Of a DNA stretch of 17,606 nucleotides, positions 6,563-13,118 are shown piece after piece. The position numbers and the translations under genes were made by a program. The stretch is from DASZQY01 sp036511595. Lineage in GTDB: Bacteria; Pseudomonadota; Alphaproteobacteria; Rhizobiales; Kaistiaceae. The stretch spans positions 1-17,606 of the forward strand of contig DATCBY010000029.1 of NCBI GenBank assembly GCA_036511595.1, given 5' to 3'. Numbering within the stretch: position 1 is the stretch's first letter; the number at the start of each line of letters is the position of its first letter. A model generated the notes under the pieces. It ran no database searches and was not told the origin of the DNA. It saw only the letters and a program-made list of their open reading frames with translations.

Positions 6563-7102
6563 ATGTCTCTCTCTTTCATACCCGTCATCAGATCCAACGT
6601 CTCGGAATTTGAAGCCTTCTTCAATTCATCCGGCGCGCCCAAGCATTGCTGGTGCATGGTCTGGCGCCGCTCGACCGCGGAGTCGCATCGCCACACGCCG
6701 GCCGATCGCAAGCAACAGATGATGGAGCGCGTCGCCGCCGGCGCCCCGATTGGCCTCATCGCCCATGACGGCGAAAACGCCGTTGGCTGGGTGTCGATCG
6801 CGCCGCGCGAAACCTATCGCAATCTCGGCGGCCCGCCCGGCGCCACCGGCGAGGTGATCTGGTCGATCGTCTGCTTTTTCGTGCCCCGTCGTCTGCGCGG
6901 CGAGGGGATGGTCCGCCGCCTCATCGCCGGCGCCGTCGACCACGCCAAAGCCCGAGGCGCCACCATCGTCGAAGCCTACCCGGTCGATCCCGACGCCCCG
7001 AGCTACCGCTTCATGGGCTTCGTCCCGGTCTTCGCCGAAGCCGGCTTCACCGACCGAGGCATGGCCGGCACGCGCCGCCATTGCATGCAGTTGCGCCTCT
7101 AG
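6563..7102 (+). CDS. GNAT family N-acetyltransferase
   Basis: 179 aa. The acetyl-CoA binding motif A is seen as FVPRRLRGEGMVRRLIAGAVDHA (about 111-133), preceded by strands GLIAHDGENAVGWVSIAPR. The end contains Y-R-F-M-G-F, usual for the final GNAT strands. The N-terminal PKHCWCMVW block marks a GNAT subgroup of unknown substrate that is found in actinobacteria and rhizobia. No ribosome-binding site precedes the ATG. A TACACT -10-like hexamer ends 6 bp before it, so the message may be leaderless. Its TAG stop shares bases with the stop of the convergent gene. The substrate (small molecule, antibiotic or protein) cannot be told. Confidence 0.85.
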   Translation: MSLSFIPVIRSNVSEFEAFFNSSGAPKHCWCMVWRRSTAESHRHTPADRKQQMMERVAAGAPIGLIAHDGENAVGWVSIAPRETYRNLGGPPGATGEVIWSIVCFFVPRRLRGEGMVRRLIAGAVDHAKARGATIVEAYPVDPDAPSYRFMGFVPVFAEAGFTDRGMAGTRRHCMQLRL

Positions 7103-7623
7103 TCCGCCGGCTCCAGCGCCACGTACGGCGCCACCGCTGCCGTCATTTCCTCGACCGAGAGATCGGCGCTCCGCGCCCGGTAGCCGAATCCCATCTGCCG
7201 GTTGATCGCCGCCGCGCGGCGCGCCCGCGTCGTGATGCCGGCCCGGGCCGCGCCACCTTCGGCCAGGTCGAAGACAAGGCTGGCCCCGGAGGGGTCCGCC
7301 GCCCGGACGCGCGGATTGCGAATGTCGCTCCACGGAATCGTGCGCCGCGCCAGCCGCCGGTCGCGGATGCCGTCCGCTCCGATGGTCAGTTCCGCGCCAT
7401 CTTCGGTCAGCCGCCGCCAGCCCTGCACGACGAACCAGATCCCCACGCCCGCCAAGCACAACGACATCGCGATGCCTGCCGTGCGCATGCCGGCGTCCGC
7501 GCCGGCGGCGCCCGCGAAGAAACGCAATGTCGCCACGCCCTGCGCCGCGAAGCCGGCGCCGAGCGCCATCGAGAAGAAGGTCAGCAGGAGCTGGCTGCGC
7601 GTCCCCCGGAAAGCGAATTTCAC
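7099..7623 (-). CDS. Membrane protein with two TM helices and a PH-like domain
   Basis: 174 aa, uncharacterised. Two hydrophobic helices occupy about residues 11-33 and 48-68. A soluble domain with LTIGADGIRDRRLARRTIPW and WSDI resembles the bacterial PH-like (bPH) fold found C-terminal to paired helices in small membrane proteins. The start is a GTG whose last bases form the TGA of xseA (GTGA overlap), so its translation depends on xseA. Reading the frame further upstream only gives antisense-like sequence inside xseA. The stop overlaps that of the convergent GNAT gene by 3 bp. A link to DNA repair is suggested only by position. Confidence 0.78.
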   Translation of the reverse strand: MKFAFRGTRSQLLLTFFSMALGAGFAAQGVATLRFFAGAAGADAGMRTAGIAMSLCLAGVGIWFVVQGWRRLTEDGAELTIGADGIRDRRLARRTIPWSDIRNPRVRAADPSGASLVFDLAEGGAARAGITTRARRAAAINRQMGFGYRARSADLSVEEMTAAVAPYVALEPAD

Positions 7624-9041
7624 AGAAGGTTGCCTTGCGATCCGTCGTCCGGCCCGCGCCGCTTCCGCTTCGGCGCGGCGGTCAGCCCGTTTGACACCGC
7701 CGCCACATGCCCATCGCCGAATTCGATGTCGAGCACCTTGCCGCGTGGCACCGCCGCGGCCGAGCGCACCGGCTCGCCATCGGTGCTGACCAGCGCGAAG
7801 CCGCGCCCGAGGATGCTTTTGTAGGAAACCACGTCGAGCAGCTTGGCGAGCCCGTCGAGTTGCGCGCCGAGCCGCTCCATGCGCCGTGCCAGCGCGATCC
7901 GGCGCCGCTCGATGGTCGCGGCGAGGCGTTCCCGGGCGCGCTCCGTTGCGCGCGCCAGTCCGCTGATCGACAGCCGCCCGCTCGCCCGTTCGAACTGCGT
8001 CCGGTGTACGCGCGCGTTGGCAAGGAGCGCCAGGCCGATGCGCGCCGCCAGTTCGTCGAACGCCCGCCGCGGCAGCGCCAGCAGGTCCTCCGCCTTCGGC
8101 AGCGCCCGCGCCGCCGCCCGCATTTCGCGCCGGCCGGCTTCCAGTTGCCGCAGTACACCGCCACCGAGCCGGCCGGCGAGGGTGCCGACCGCGGCGGCCA
8201 GCTCCGAGCGCACCGGTACCGCCATCTCCGCCGCCGCCGACGGCGTCGGCGCCCGCCGGTCGGCGACCAGGTCGAGCAGCGTGAAATCCGTCTCGTGGCC
8301 GACTGCCGAGATGAGCGGGATGGCGGACGCCGCCGCGGCGCGCACAACGATTTCCTCGTTGAACCCCCACAGGTCCTCGAGGCTGCCGCCACCGCGCGCC
8401 ACGATCAACAGGTCGGGCCGCGGAATCTCCCCGCTTCCATCGAGGTCGTTGAAGCCGGCGATCGCGGCGGCAACTTCCGCCGCCGAAGTTTCGCCCTGCA
8501 CGCGCACCGGCCACACGATCACCCGCGTCGGGAAGCGGTCGGAAAGCCGATGCAGGATGTCGCGGATGACCGCGCCGGTCGGCGAGGTGATCACGCCGAT
8601 GACGCGCGGCAGGTAGGGCAGGGGCCGCTTGCGCGCCTCGGCGAACAGCCCCTCCGCCGCAAGCGCCTTGCGGCGCGCATCGAGCAGCGCCATCAGCGCG
8701 CCGATCCCGGCCGGTTCCAGCGACTCGATGACCAGCTGGTATTTCGATTGCCCAGGGAAAGTCGTCAGCTTGCCGGTCGCGATGACCTCGATGCCCTCCT
8801 GCGGCTTGAAGCGCACGCGCGGCAGCGTCAGCTTCCAGATCACGGCTTCCAGCCGCGCCTTGTCGTCCTTCAGCGAGAAGTACGAGTGGCCGGAAGCATG
8901 CGCCCCCTTGAAGCCGGAAATCTCGCCGCGCACACGCACATAGCCGTATGTATCCTCCACGGTGCGCTTCAGCGCCGCCGAGATTTCCGAAACGGTGTAT
9001 TCGCCCACGTTAGCCGTGGGCGCTGCAGCGGTATCTGCCAT
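7620..9041 (-). CDS. xseA: Exodeoxyribonuclease VII large subunit
   Basis: 473 aa. With the XseB small subunits the enzyme degrades single-stranded DNA to acid-insoluble and then acid-soluble oligonucleotides in the cytoplasm. The N-terminal OB-fold (about 12-110) begins VGEYTVSEISAALKRTVED. The catalytic core shows GVITSPTGAVIRDILHR (149-165), ARGGGSLEDLWGFNEE (215-230) and SAVGHETDFTLLDLVADRRAPTPSAAAE in two conserved blocks (245-272). A long helical region follows and then the C-terminal RGFALVSTDG segment. The ATG at 9041 is preceded by AGGGG at 7 bp; upstream in-frame codons run antisense through a repeat element and are not coding. xseB is not in the window. A membrane protein gene is coupled at the 3' end. 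Confidence 0.97.
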   Translation of the reverse strand: MADTAAAPTANVGEYTVSEISAALKRTVEDTYGYVRVRGEISGFKGAHASGHSYFSLKDDKARLEAVIWKLTLPRVRFKPQEGIEVIATGKLTTFPGQSKYQLVIESLEPAGIGALMALLDARRKALAAEGLFAEARKRPLPYLPRVIGVITSPTGAVIRDILHRLSDRFPTRVIVWPVRVQGETSAAEVAAAIAGFNDLDGSGEIPRPDLLIVARGGGSLEDLWGFNEEIVVRAAAASAIPLISAVGHETDFTLLDLVADRRAPTPSAAAEMAVPVRSELAAAVGTLAGRLGGGVLRQLEAGRREMRAAARALPKAEDLLALPRRAFDELAARIGLALLANARVHRTQFERASGRLSISGLARATERARERLAATIERRRIALARRMERLGAQLDGLAKLLDVVSYKSILGRGFALVSTDGEPVRSAAAVPRGKVLDIEFGDGHVAAVSNGLTAAPKRKRRGPDDGSQGNLL

Positions 9042-9105
9042 CGCACCACCCCTGCCGCTTGCCGGCCGCACGGTCAAGTCACGGAAGCCGGCCCCAAACT
9101 CCGCG

Positions 9106-9164
9106 TATCCCTCCTCGGCCAAAGGACGGGGAGGGGAGACCATGCGAAGCATGGTGGGTGGGGA
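9106..9164 (+). repeat. Two-hairpin intergenic repeat, copy A
   Basis: The element has a first stem CCCTCCTC / GGGGAGGG with one T-G wobble. The second stem is a perfect 7-bp ACCATGC-GAA-GCATGGT (9139-9155), followed by GGGTGGGG. The same architecture recurs at 12917-12973. It lies between the divergent xseA and rsmE genes. Confidence 0.8.
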
Positions 9165-9189
9165 AGCTGCTGCCCCCGCGCGTTCCTTC

Positions 9190-9218
9190 TTGCCGCCGCA
9201 CTCCGTTCAGCTTATTCG
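9190..9218 (+). promoter_or_regulatory. Predicted promoter of rsmE
   Basis: TTGCCG and TATTCG are separated by 17 bp. Transcription would begin near 9225, only about two bases before the ATG, and there is no Shine-Dalgarno sequence. A leaderless or nearly leaderless message is therefore likely. Confidence 0.45.
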
Positions 9219-9226
9219 CCAACCAT

Positions 9227-9994
9227 ATGATCCGTGATTTCGCCTCGACCCGTCTGTTCGTTCGCGCCGCACTGTCGGAAGGCGCCGCCTTCGACCTCGA
9301 CGCGAAGCAGGCGAACTACCTCGTCAATGTCCTGCGCCTCGGCGCCGGCGAAGGCGTGCTTGTCTTCAATGGCGCCGATGGCGAGTGGCGCGCCGCCCTC
9401 GCCGCGTCGGGCCGCAAGGCCTGGCGTCTCGTCGCCGCGGAGCAGACCCGGCCCCAGCCTCAGGCGCCCGACCTCCACTATCTCTTCGCGCCGCTAAAGC
9501 ACGCGCGCCTCGACTATATGGTCGAGAAAGCGGTCGAGATGGGGGCAGGGCGCCTGCGCCCGGTCATCACCCGCCACACGCAGGTGAAGCGCGTCAATCG
9601 CGACCGCATGCAGGCGAACGCCATCGAGGCCGCCGAGCAATGCGGCATCCTTTCGCTGCCCGCGATCGACGAACCGGTCGCGCTCACCGACGTCCTCGCC
9701 GGCTGGCCAACCGCGGAAGGAACCCGCCGCCTCATCTTCTGCGACGAGGGCGCGGAAAATACCGAACCTGTCGCCGTCCTCTCCGCCCTGCCGCGTTCGC
9801 CGCTGGCCGTATTGGTCGGCCCCGAGGGCGGCTTCGCCGAAGACGAACGCGCCGCCCTCCGCGCCGCGCCTTTCGTCACCGCCATTTCGCTGGGCCCCCG
9901 CATCCTGCGCGCCGACACCGCAGCGGTGGCGGCTTTGGCGATTGTCCAGGCGGTACTGGGGGACTGGCGCAATCGCCCGGCCGCCCCAGATTAG
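9227..9994 (+). CDS. rsmE: 16S rRNA (uracil(1498)-N(3))-methyltransferase
   Basis: 255 aa, the usual length. RsmE methylates N3 of U1498 in the 30S decoding centre using S-adenosylmethionine. The N-terminal PUA-like domain (RLFVRAALSEG ... NYLVNVLRLGAGEGV, 9-44) precedes a SPOUT knot domain. That domain shows KAVEMGAGRLRPVITRHTQV (101-120), EAAEQCG (134-140), GPEGGF (198-203) and SLGPRILRADTA (221-232), the knot motifs that bind the methyl donor. The ATG at 9227 fits the conserved start; upstream in-frame sequence reads through a repeat and is not coding. gshA follows on the same strand with its own promoter, an order often seen in alphaproteobacteria. Confidence 0.96.
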   Translation: MIRDFASTRLFVRAALSEGAAFDLDAKQANYLVNVLRLGAGEGVLVFNGADGEWRAALAASGRKAWRLVAAEQTRPQPQAPDLHYLFAPLKHARLDYMVEKAVEMGAGRLRPVITRHTQVKRVNRDRMQANAIEAAEQCGILSLPAIDEPVALTDVLAGWPTAEGTRRLIFCDEGAENTEPVAVLSALPRSPLAVLVGPEGGFAEDERAALRAAPFVTAISLGPRILRADTAAVAALAIVQAVLGDWRNRPAAPD

Positions 9995-10010
9995 GCCACG
10001 CCAACCTCGA

Positions 10011-10039
10011 TTGCCCGCCTGTTGCCTCCCGGCTAATGT
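10011..10039 (+). promoter_or_regulatory. Predicted promoter of gshA
   Basis: TTGCCC and TAATGT with a 17-bp spacer place the start near 10046 and give a leader of about 24 nt that includes the GGAAAG ribosome site. The -10 hexamer is identical to that of the LysR gene promoter. Confidence 0.55.
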
Positions 10040-10069
10040 GCCGCCCCCGCACTTCGGAAAGACCCCTGC

Positions 10070-11440
10070 ATGGCCCGCGACGCATCCGACGCGACGCCGC
10101 TTGAATCCCGCGACCAGCTCATCGACGCACTCGCCTCCGGCGCCAAGCCGAAGGCGGCGTGGCGCGTCGGCACGGAGCATGAGAAGTTTGGCTTTTACCT
10201 CGCCGACCACACCCCCGTGCCCTACGACGGCGAGCGCGGCATCCGCCGCCTGCTCGAAGCGATGGAGGGTCTGCTCGGCTGGCAGCCGATCGAGGACGAC
10301 GGCCGCATCATCGGGCTGACCGATCCGGTCGGCCAGGGCGCCATCTCGCTGGAGCCCGGCGGCCAGTTCGAATTGTCCGGCGCGCCGCTGGCCACCATCC
10401 ACCAGACCGCCCGCGAGGTGAACGCCCATCTCGCCCAGGTGCGGGAGTGCGCCACGCCGCTGGGCATCGGCTTCCTCGGCGCCGGCTTCTCACCGAAGTG
10501 GACGCGCGCCGGGACGCCGGTCATGCCGAAGTCGCGCTACGCCATCATGGCGCGCTACATGCCGAAAGTCGGCGGCAAGGGCCTCGACATGATGCTCCGC
10601 ACCTGCACCATCCAGGCGAACCTCGATTTCTCCGGCGAACGCGACATGGTGCAGAAGATGCGCGTCGGTCTGGCTCTGCAGCCGATTGCCACGGCGCTCT
10701 TTTCCAATTCGCCATTCACCGAAGGCCGCCCGAACGGCTTCCAGTCGTATCGTTCCGAGATCTGGCTGGACACCGATCGCGACCGTACCGGCATGCTGCC
10801 TTTCGCCTTCGAGGACGGCTTTGGCTTCGAGCGCTACGTCGATTGGGCCCTCGACGTGCCCATGTATTTCGTCAAGCGCGGCGGCACCTATCACGATGTC
10901 GCCGGCGCCTCCTTCCGCGATCTGCTGGCTGGCAATCTCGCCGCGCTTCCCGGCGATCGCGCGACGCTGTCCGACTGGAAGAATCACCTGTCCACGCTTT
11001 TCCCCGAAGTGCGGCTGAAGAACTACCTCGAGATGCGCGGCGCCGATGGCGGCTCGGGCGCCTTCATCGCTGCCCTGCCCGCCTTCTGGGTCGGGCTGAT
11101 GTACGATTCGCTGGCGCTCGATGGTGCCTGGCAGATCGTCCAGGACTGGACGGCGGACGAGCGCGAGGCGCTCCGCAACGCCGTCCCCATCGGTGCCCTT
11201 GATACCCGCGTCGGCAACCGCACCGTCCGCGAGATCGCCGCCGAGTTGCTGGAGCTCGCCCGCGCCGGTCTCGCCCGCCGCGCCAACCGCGACGCCGACG
11301 GCGCCGACGAGACGATCTATCTCGCTCCGATCGAGGAAATCGTCGCCAGCGGCAAGACGCCCGCTGATCGCCTGCTTGATGAATACGAGAATGGCTGGCA
11401 CGGCGACATCGACCAGATCTTCAGCCGCCACGCCTACTGA
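10070..11440 (+). CDS. gshA: Glutamate-cysteine ligase, plant/alphaproteobacterial type
   Basis: 456 aa. It catalyses the ATP-dependent joining of glutamate and cysteine to gamma-glutamylcysteine, the first and limiting step of glutathione synthesis. Family marks are WRVGTEHEKFGF (31-42), ISLEPGGQFELSG (about 96-108), YMPKVGGKGLDMMLRTCTIQ in mid-protein, SNSPFTEGRPNGF, and the KNYLEMRGADGG block. This is the plant-like class rather than the E. coli GshA class. GGAAAG lies 8 bp before the ATG. The last residues RHAY match the usual end of the family. Its neighbours are a LysR regulator similar to LsrB, which in Sinorhizobium controls gshA, and a peroxiredoxin, so redox control is plausible. 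Confidence 0.95.
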   Translation: MARDASDATPLESRDQLIDALASGAKPKAAWRVGTEHEKFGFYLADHTPVPYDGERGIRRLLEAMEGLLGWQPIEDDGRIIGLTDPVGQGAISLEPGGQFELSGAPLATIHQTAREVNAHLAQVRECATPLGIGFLGAGFSPKWTRAGTPVMPKSRYAIMARYMPKVGGKGLDMMLRTCTIQANLDFSGERDMVQKMRVGLALQPIATALFSNSPFTEGRPNGFQSYRSEIWLDTDRDRTGMLPFAFEDGFGFERYVDWALDVPMYFVKRGGTYHDVAGASFRDLLAGNLAALPGDRATLSDWKNHLSTLFPEVRLKNYLEMRGADGGSGAFIAALPAFWVGLMYDSLALDGAWQIVQDWTADEREALRNAVPIGALDTRVGNRTVREIAAELLELARAGLARRANRDADGADETIYLAPIEEIVASGKTPADRLLDEYENGWHGDIDQIFSRHAY

Positions 11441-11455
11441 TCGCCGCGCCGCTAG

Positions 11456-11490
11456 AAATAAAAATGGCCCGCCCTTGTGGGGGCGGGCCA
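11456..11490 (-). terminator. Rho-independent terminator of the second DUF1127 gene
   Basis: A perfect 10-bp stem TGGCCCGCCC / GGGCGGGCCA with a 6-nt loop. On the minus strand it is followed by TTTTTATTT, and on the plus strand it has no T-run. It therefore ends the minus-strand DUF1127 transcript; it may slow gshA read-through but is not a classical terminator in that direction. Confidence 0.85.
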
Positions 11491-11543
11491 GGCAGACGCA
11501 GCGCCCAGGGGACCAGGCGCCGCGTCGAAACTTGAAACCGGCG

Positions 11544-11855
11544 CTACCAGCCGGTGCGGCGTCGGCGTTCCATCGCCTGCTCGCGCAGCGCCGAGCGGCG
11601 CTCGTGCGAGATCGTGCTAAGCCAGGTCGACGGATCGTCCTGTAGCGAAGTCGACAAAGCCGAATGCACGTCGCTGTGAGTCAGGCCGATATCGCGCAGC
11701 ATGTGGTCGTCCCACCCCAGCAGGCGCCCCACCGCGCGGCGGTTCTGCACTGCGTTCCACAGGCCGGCGAGGCGGGCTGCCCCGTTCTCGATTGCCTGGA
11801 GCAGCGAATGGGGCGGACGCGACGTTTGCGTGTGGTTGAGCTGGATCGTGGTCAT
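11544..11855 (-). CDS. DUF1127 (YjiS-like) protein, 103 aa
   Basis: The DUF1127 motif lies at about residues 38-67: NRRAVGRLLGWDDHMLRDIGL followed by THSDVHSAL. Before it is a 35-residue extension that includes a helix (LLQAIENGAARLAGLWNAV). After it is a very basic tail ending MERRRRTGW. Longer DUF1127 proteins of this shape are common in rhizobia and have no known biochemical role. The ATG at 11855 is used because upstream in-frame sequence is low quality; AGGG lies about 10 bp ahead. The gene is divergent from the VtlR/LsrB-like regulator, sharing a 166-bp control region, and has its own strong terminator. By analogy with Brucella VtlR it is a likely target of that regulator. Confidence 0.87.
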   Translation of the reverse strand: MTTIQLNHTQTSRPPHSLLQAIENGAARLAGLWNAVQNRRAVGRLLGWDDHMLRDIGLTHSDVHSALSTSLQDDPSTWLSTISHERRSALREQAMERRRRTGW

Positions 11856-11941
11856 GGTCGTAATCCCTTCGGTCGTCTCTGTCGGGCGAAGCGCTAAACC
11901 CTCTCCGGCGCTCTCGACACCCGATACATGCACGACAGGGA

Positions 11942-11970
11942 TTGATCATTCCAACAAATGTTACTAATGT
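11942..11970 (+). promoter_or_regulatory. Predicted promoter of the LysR gene with internal inverted repeat
   Basis: TTGATC and TAATGT are 17 bp apart, so transcription would start near 11977. The spacer contains CATT-N6-AATG (11947-11960) and the overlapping AACA-N2-TGTT (11953-11962). Both are short AT-rich dyads of the type bound by LysR proteins, placed where binding could control both divergent genes. Confidence 0.5.
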
Positions 11971-12021
11971 CAGCCATCGGTTTCGGTGATTGGTAAACGG
12001 TTTGTTTCCGCGGAGTCCGCC

Positions 12022-12903
12022 ATGACTGCCACCCTCGACCTCGATCAGCTCAAGACCTTCGTCGCCATCGCCGAATCCGGCAGTTTCACGCGCGCCGCCG
12101 ATGTCGTGCACAAGACCCAGTCGGCGGTGTCCATGCAGATGCGCCGCCTGGAGGAGCGCATCGGCAAGCCGATCTTTTCCCGCGATGGCCGCCAGTCGAA
12201 GCTGACCGAAGATGGCGAGCGCCTGCTCGGCTATGCCCGCCGCATCGTCCGCCTGTCGCATGAGACGATCGCCGCCTTCGACGAGACCGAGTTGTCGGGC
12301 TCCGTCCGCCTCGGCACGCCGGACGATTATGCAGATCGTTTCCTGCCCGAGATCCTCGCCCGCTTCGCCCGCTCCAATCCGCGCGTCGAAGTCTCCGTCG
12401 TGTGCGAGCCCTCGCTGACGCTGATGGAGATGGCGCGCGGCGGCGACCTCGACCTCGCCATCGTCACCGCCTGCGGCGAGATGTCGACCGAGGTGCTGCG
12501 CGAGGAGCCGCTGCTGTGGGTGACGTCGGCGGCACATCGCGTCGAGGAAGAGGAGGTGCTGCCGCTGGCGCTGTCGCGGCCGCCATGCGTCTGGCGCTCC
12601 GCCGGTCTCGACAGCCTCGCCTCCGTCGGCCGCAAGTATCGCGTGCTCTACACGAGCGGCAACTCGACCGCGATTTCCGCTGCGGTCCTCGCCGGCCTTG
12701 CCGTCACCGTGCTCGCCGAATCGGCGCTGCGCCCCGGCATGCGCGTCCTCTCCGAGGCCGACGGCTTCCCGCGGCTGCCCTCCTGCGAAATCGGCATCAT
12801 CCGCTCGTGGAACCGCAAGGCCTCGCCCATCGTCGACAAGCTCGCCGAGCACATCGTCTCCTCGCTCGACAACCTCTCCGTCCCCGCGATGGTGGCTGCC
12901 TGA
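12022..12903 (+). CDS. LysR-family regulator, VtlR/LsrB-like
   Basis: 293 aa, normal LysR length. The N-terminal winged helix-turn-helix includes LDLDQLKTFVAIAESGSFTR, then AADVVHKTQSAVSMQMRRLE and ERIGKPIFSRDGR. The effector domain includes GSVRLGTPDDYADRFLPEIL and ALRPGMRVLSEADGFP, both of which I recognise from VtlR (Brucella) and LsrB (Sinorhizobium, Agrobacterium). Those regulators control small DUF1127 genes, the AbcR2 sRNA, and redox genes including gshA. Four cysteines are present (128, 151, 189, 255), relevant because LsrB is reported to sense oxidation through cysteines. GGAG lies 6 bp before the ATG; an upstream GTG at 11986 has no support. The call to this subgroup rests on recall of the family, not on an alignment. 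Confidence 0.9.
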   Translation: MTATLDLDQLKTFVAIAESGSFTRAADVVHKTQSAVSMQMRRLEERIGKPIFSRDGRQSKLTEDGERLLGYARRIVRLSHETIAAFDETELSGSVRLGTPDDYADRFLPEILARFARSNPRVEVSVVCEPSLTLMEMARGGDLDLAIVTACGEMSTEVLREEPLLWVTSAAHRVEEEEVLPLALSRPPCVWRSAGLDSLASVGRKYRVLYTSGNSTAISAAVLAGLAVTVLAESALRPGMRVLSEADGFPRLPSCEIGIIRSWNRKASPIVDKLAEHIVSSLDNLSVPAMVAA

Positions 12904-12916
12904 CCCAAACTGCACT

Positions 12917-12973
12917 TATCCCTCCTCGCGCAGCGGGGAGGGGGGACCATCGCGAAGCGATGGTGGGTGGAGG
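12917..12973 (+). repeat. Two-hairpin intergenic repeat, copy B
   Basis: Stem 1 is a 10-bp CCCTCCTCGC-GCA-GCGGGGAGGG with one wobble (12920-12942). Stem 2 is a perfect 8-bp ACCATCGC-GAA-GCGATGGT (12946-12964), followed by GGGTGGAGG. It matches copy A at 9106-9164 in order, orientation and flanks, while the stem-2 bases vary in a compensated way. It begins 14 bp after the LysR stop. Confidence 0.85.
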
Positions 12974-12990
12974 ACCACCACGCAACATAA

Positions 12991-13016
12991 ATGCGCCGAA
13001 CCCACCCCCGGCGCAT
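12991..13016 (+). repeat. Perfect 8-bp hairpin in the peroxiredoxin upstream region
   Basis: ATGCGCCG / CGGCGCAT encloses a 10-nt C-rich loop. No T-run follows. It could end the LysR transcript with Rho, or be part of the adjacent repeat element. Confidence 0.5.
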
Positions 13017-13057
13017 TCCCATTCCGCCGCAACGCCCGCGCGCCAAACGCCCGTTCC

Positions 13058-13086
13058 TTGAGGCGCGCACCCAGCGCGCCTACATC
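13058..13086 (+). promoter_or_regulatory. Predicted promoter of the peroxiredoxin gene
   Basis: TTGAGG and TACATC are separated by 17 bp. The start would be near 13093, leaving a 26-nt leader that carries the GAGGAG ribosome site. Confidence 0.55.
13062..13080. promoter_or_regulatory. Perfect inverted repeat filling the promoter spacer, candidate operator
   Basis: GGCGCGC-ACCCA-GCGCGCC is a perfect 7-bp dyad with a 5-bp centre. It overlaps the last two bases of the -35 hexamer and ends at the base before the -10 hexamer. A protein bound there would compete with RNA polymerase or remodel the spacer. The regulator is unknown. Confidence 0.45.
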
Positions 13087-13118
13087 AATCCCGACAACAA
13101 ATTCTGAGGAGAACCATC

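Noticed and set aside
7624..8514. Long minus-strand frame upstream of the PH-like membrane protein
   Set aside because: A shadow of xseA in another frame, arginine/alanine rich with no domain; the real start is the GTG overlapping the xseA stop.
9042..9152. N-terminal extension of XseA starting MLRMVSPPRPLAEEGY
   Set aside because: It is read from the antisense of repeat copy A; XseA homologues begin near the ATG at 9041, which has its own ribosome site.
11617..12915. 432-codon minus-strand frame opposite the LysR gene
   Set aside because: Antisense of a clearly conserved LysR gene, with low-complexity composition and no domain.
9106..12973. Possible CRISPR array from the two related repeats
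   Set aside because: Only two copies nearly 4 kb apart, each a double hairpin with no spacers and no cas genes.
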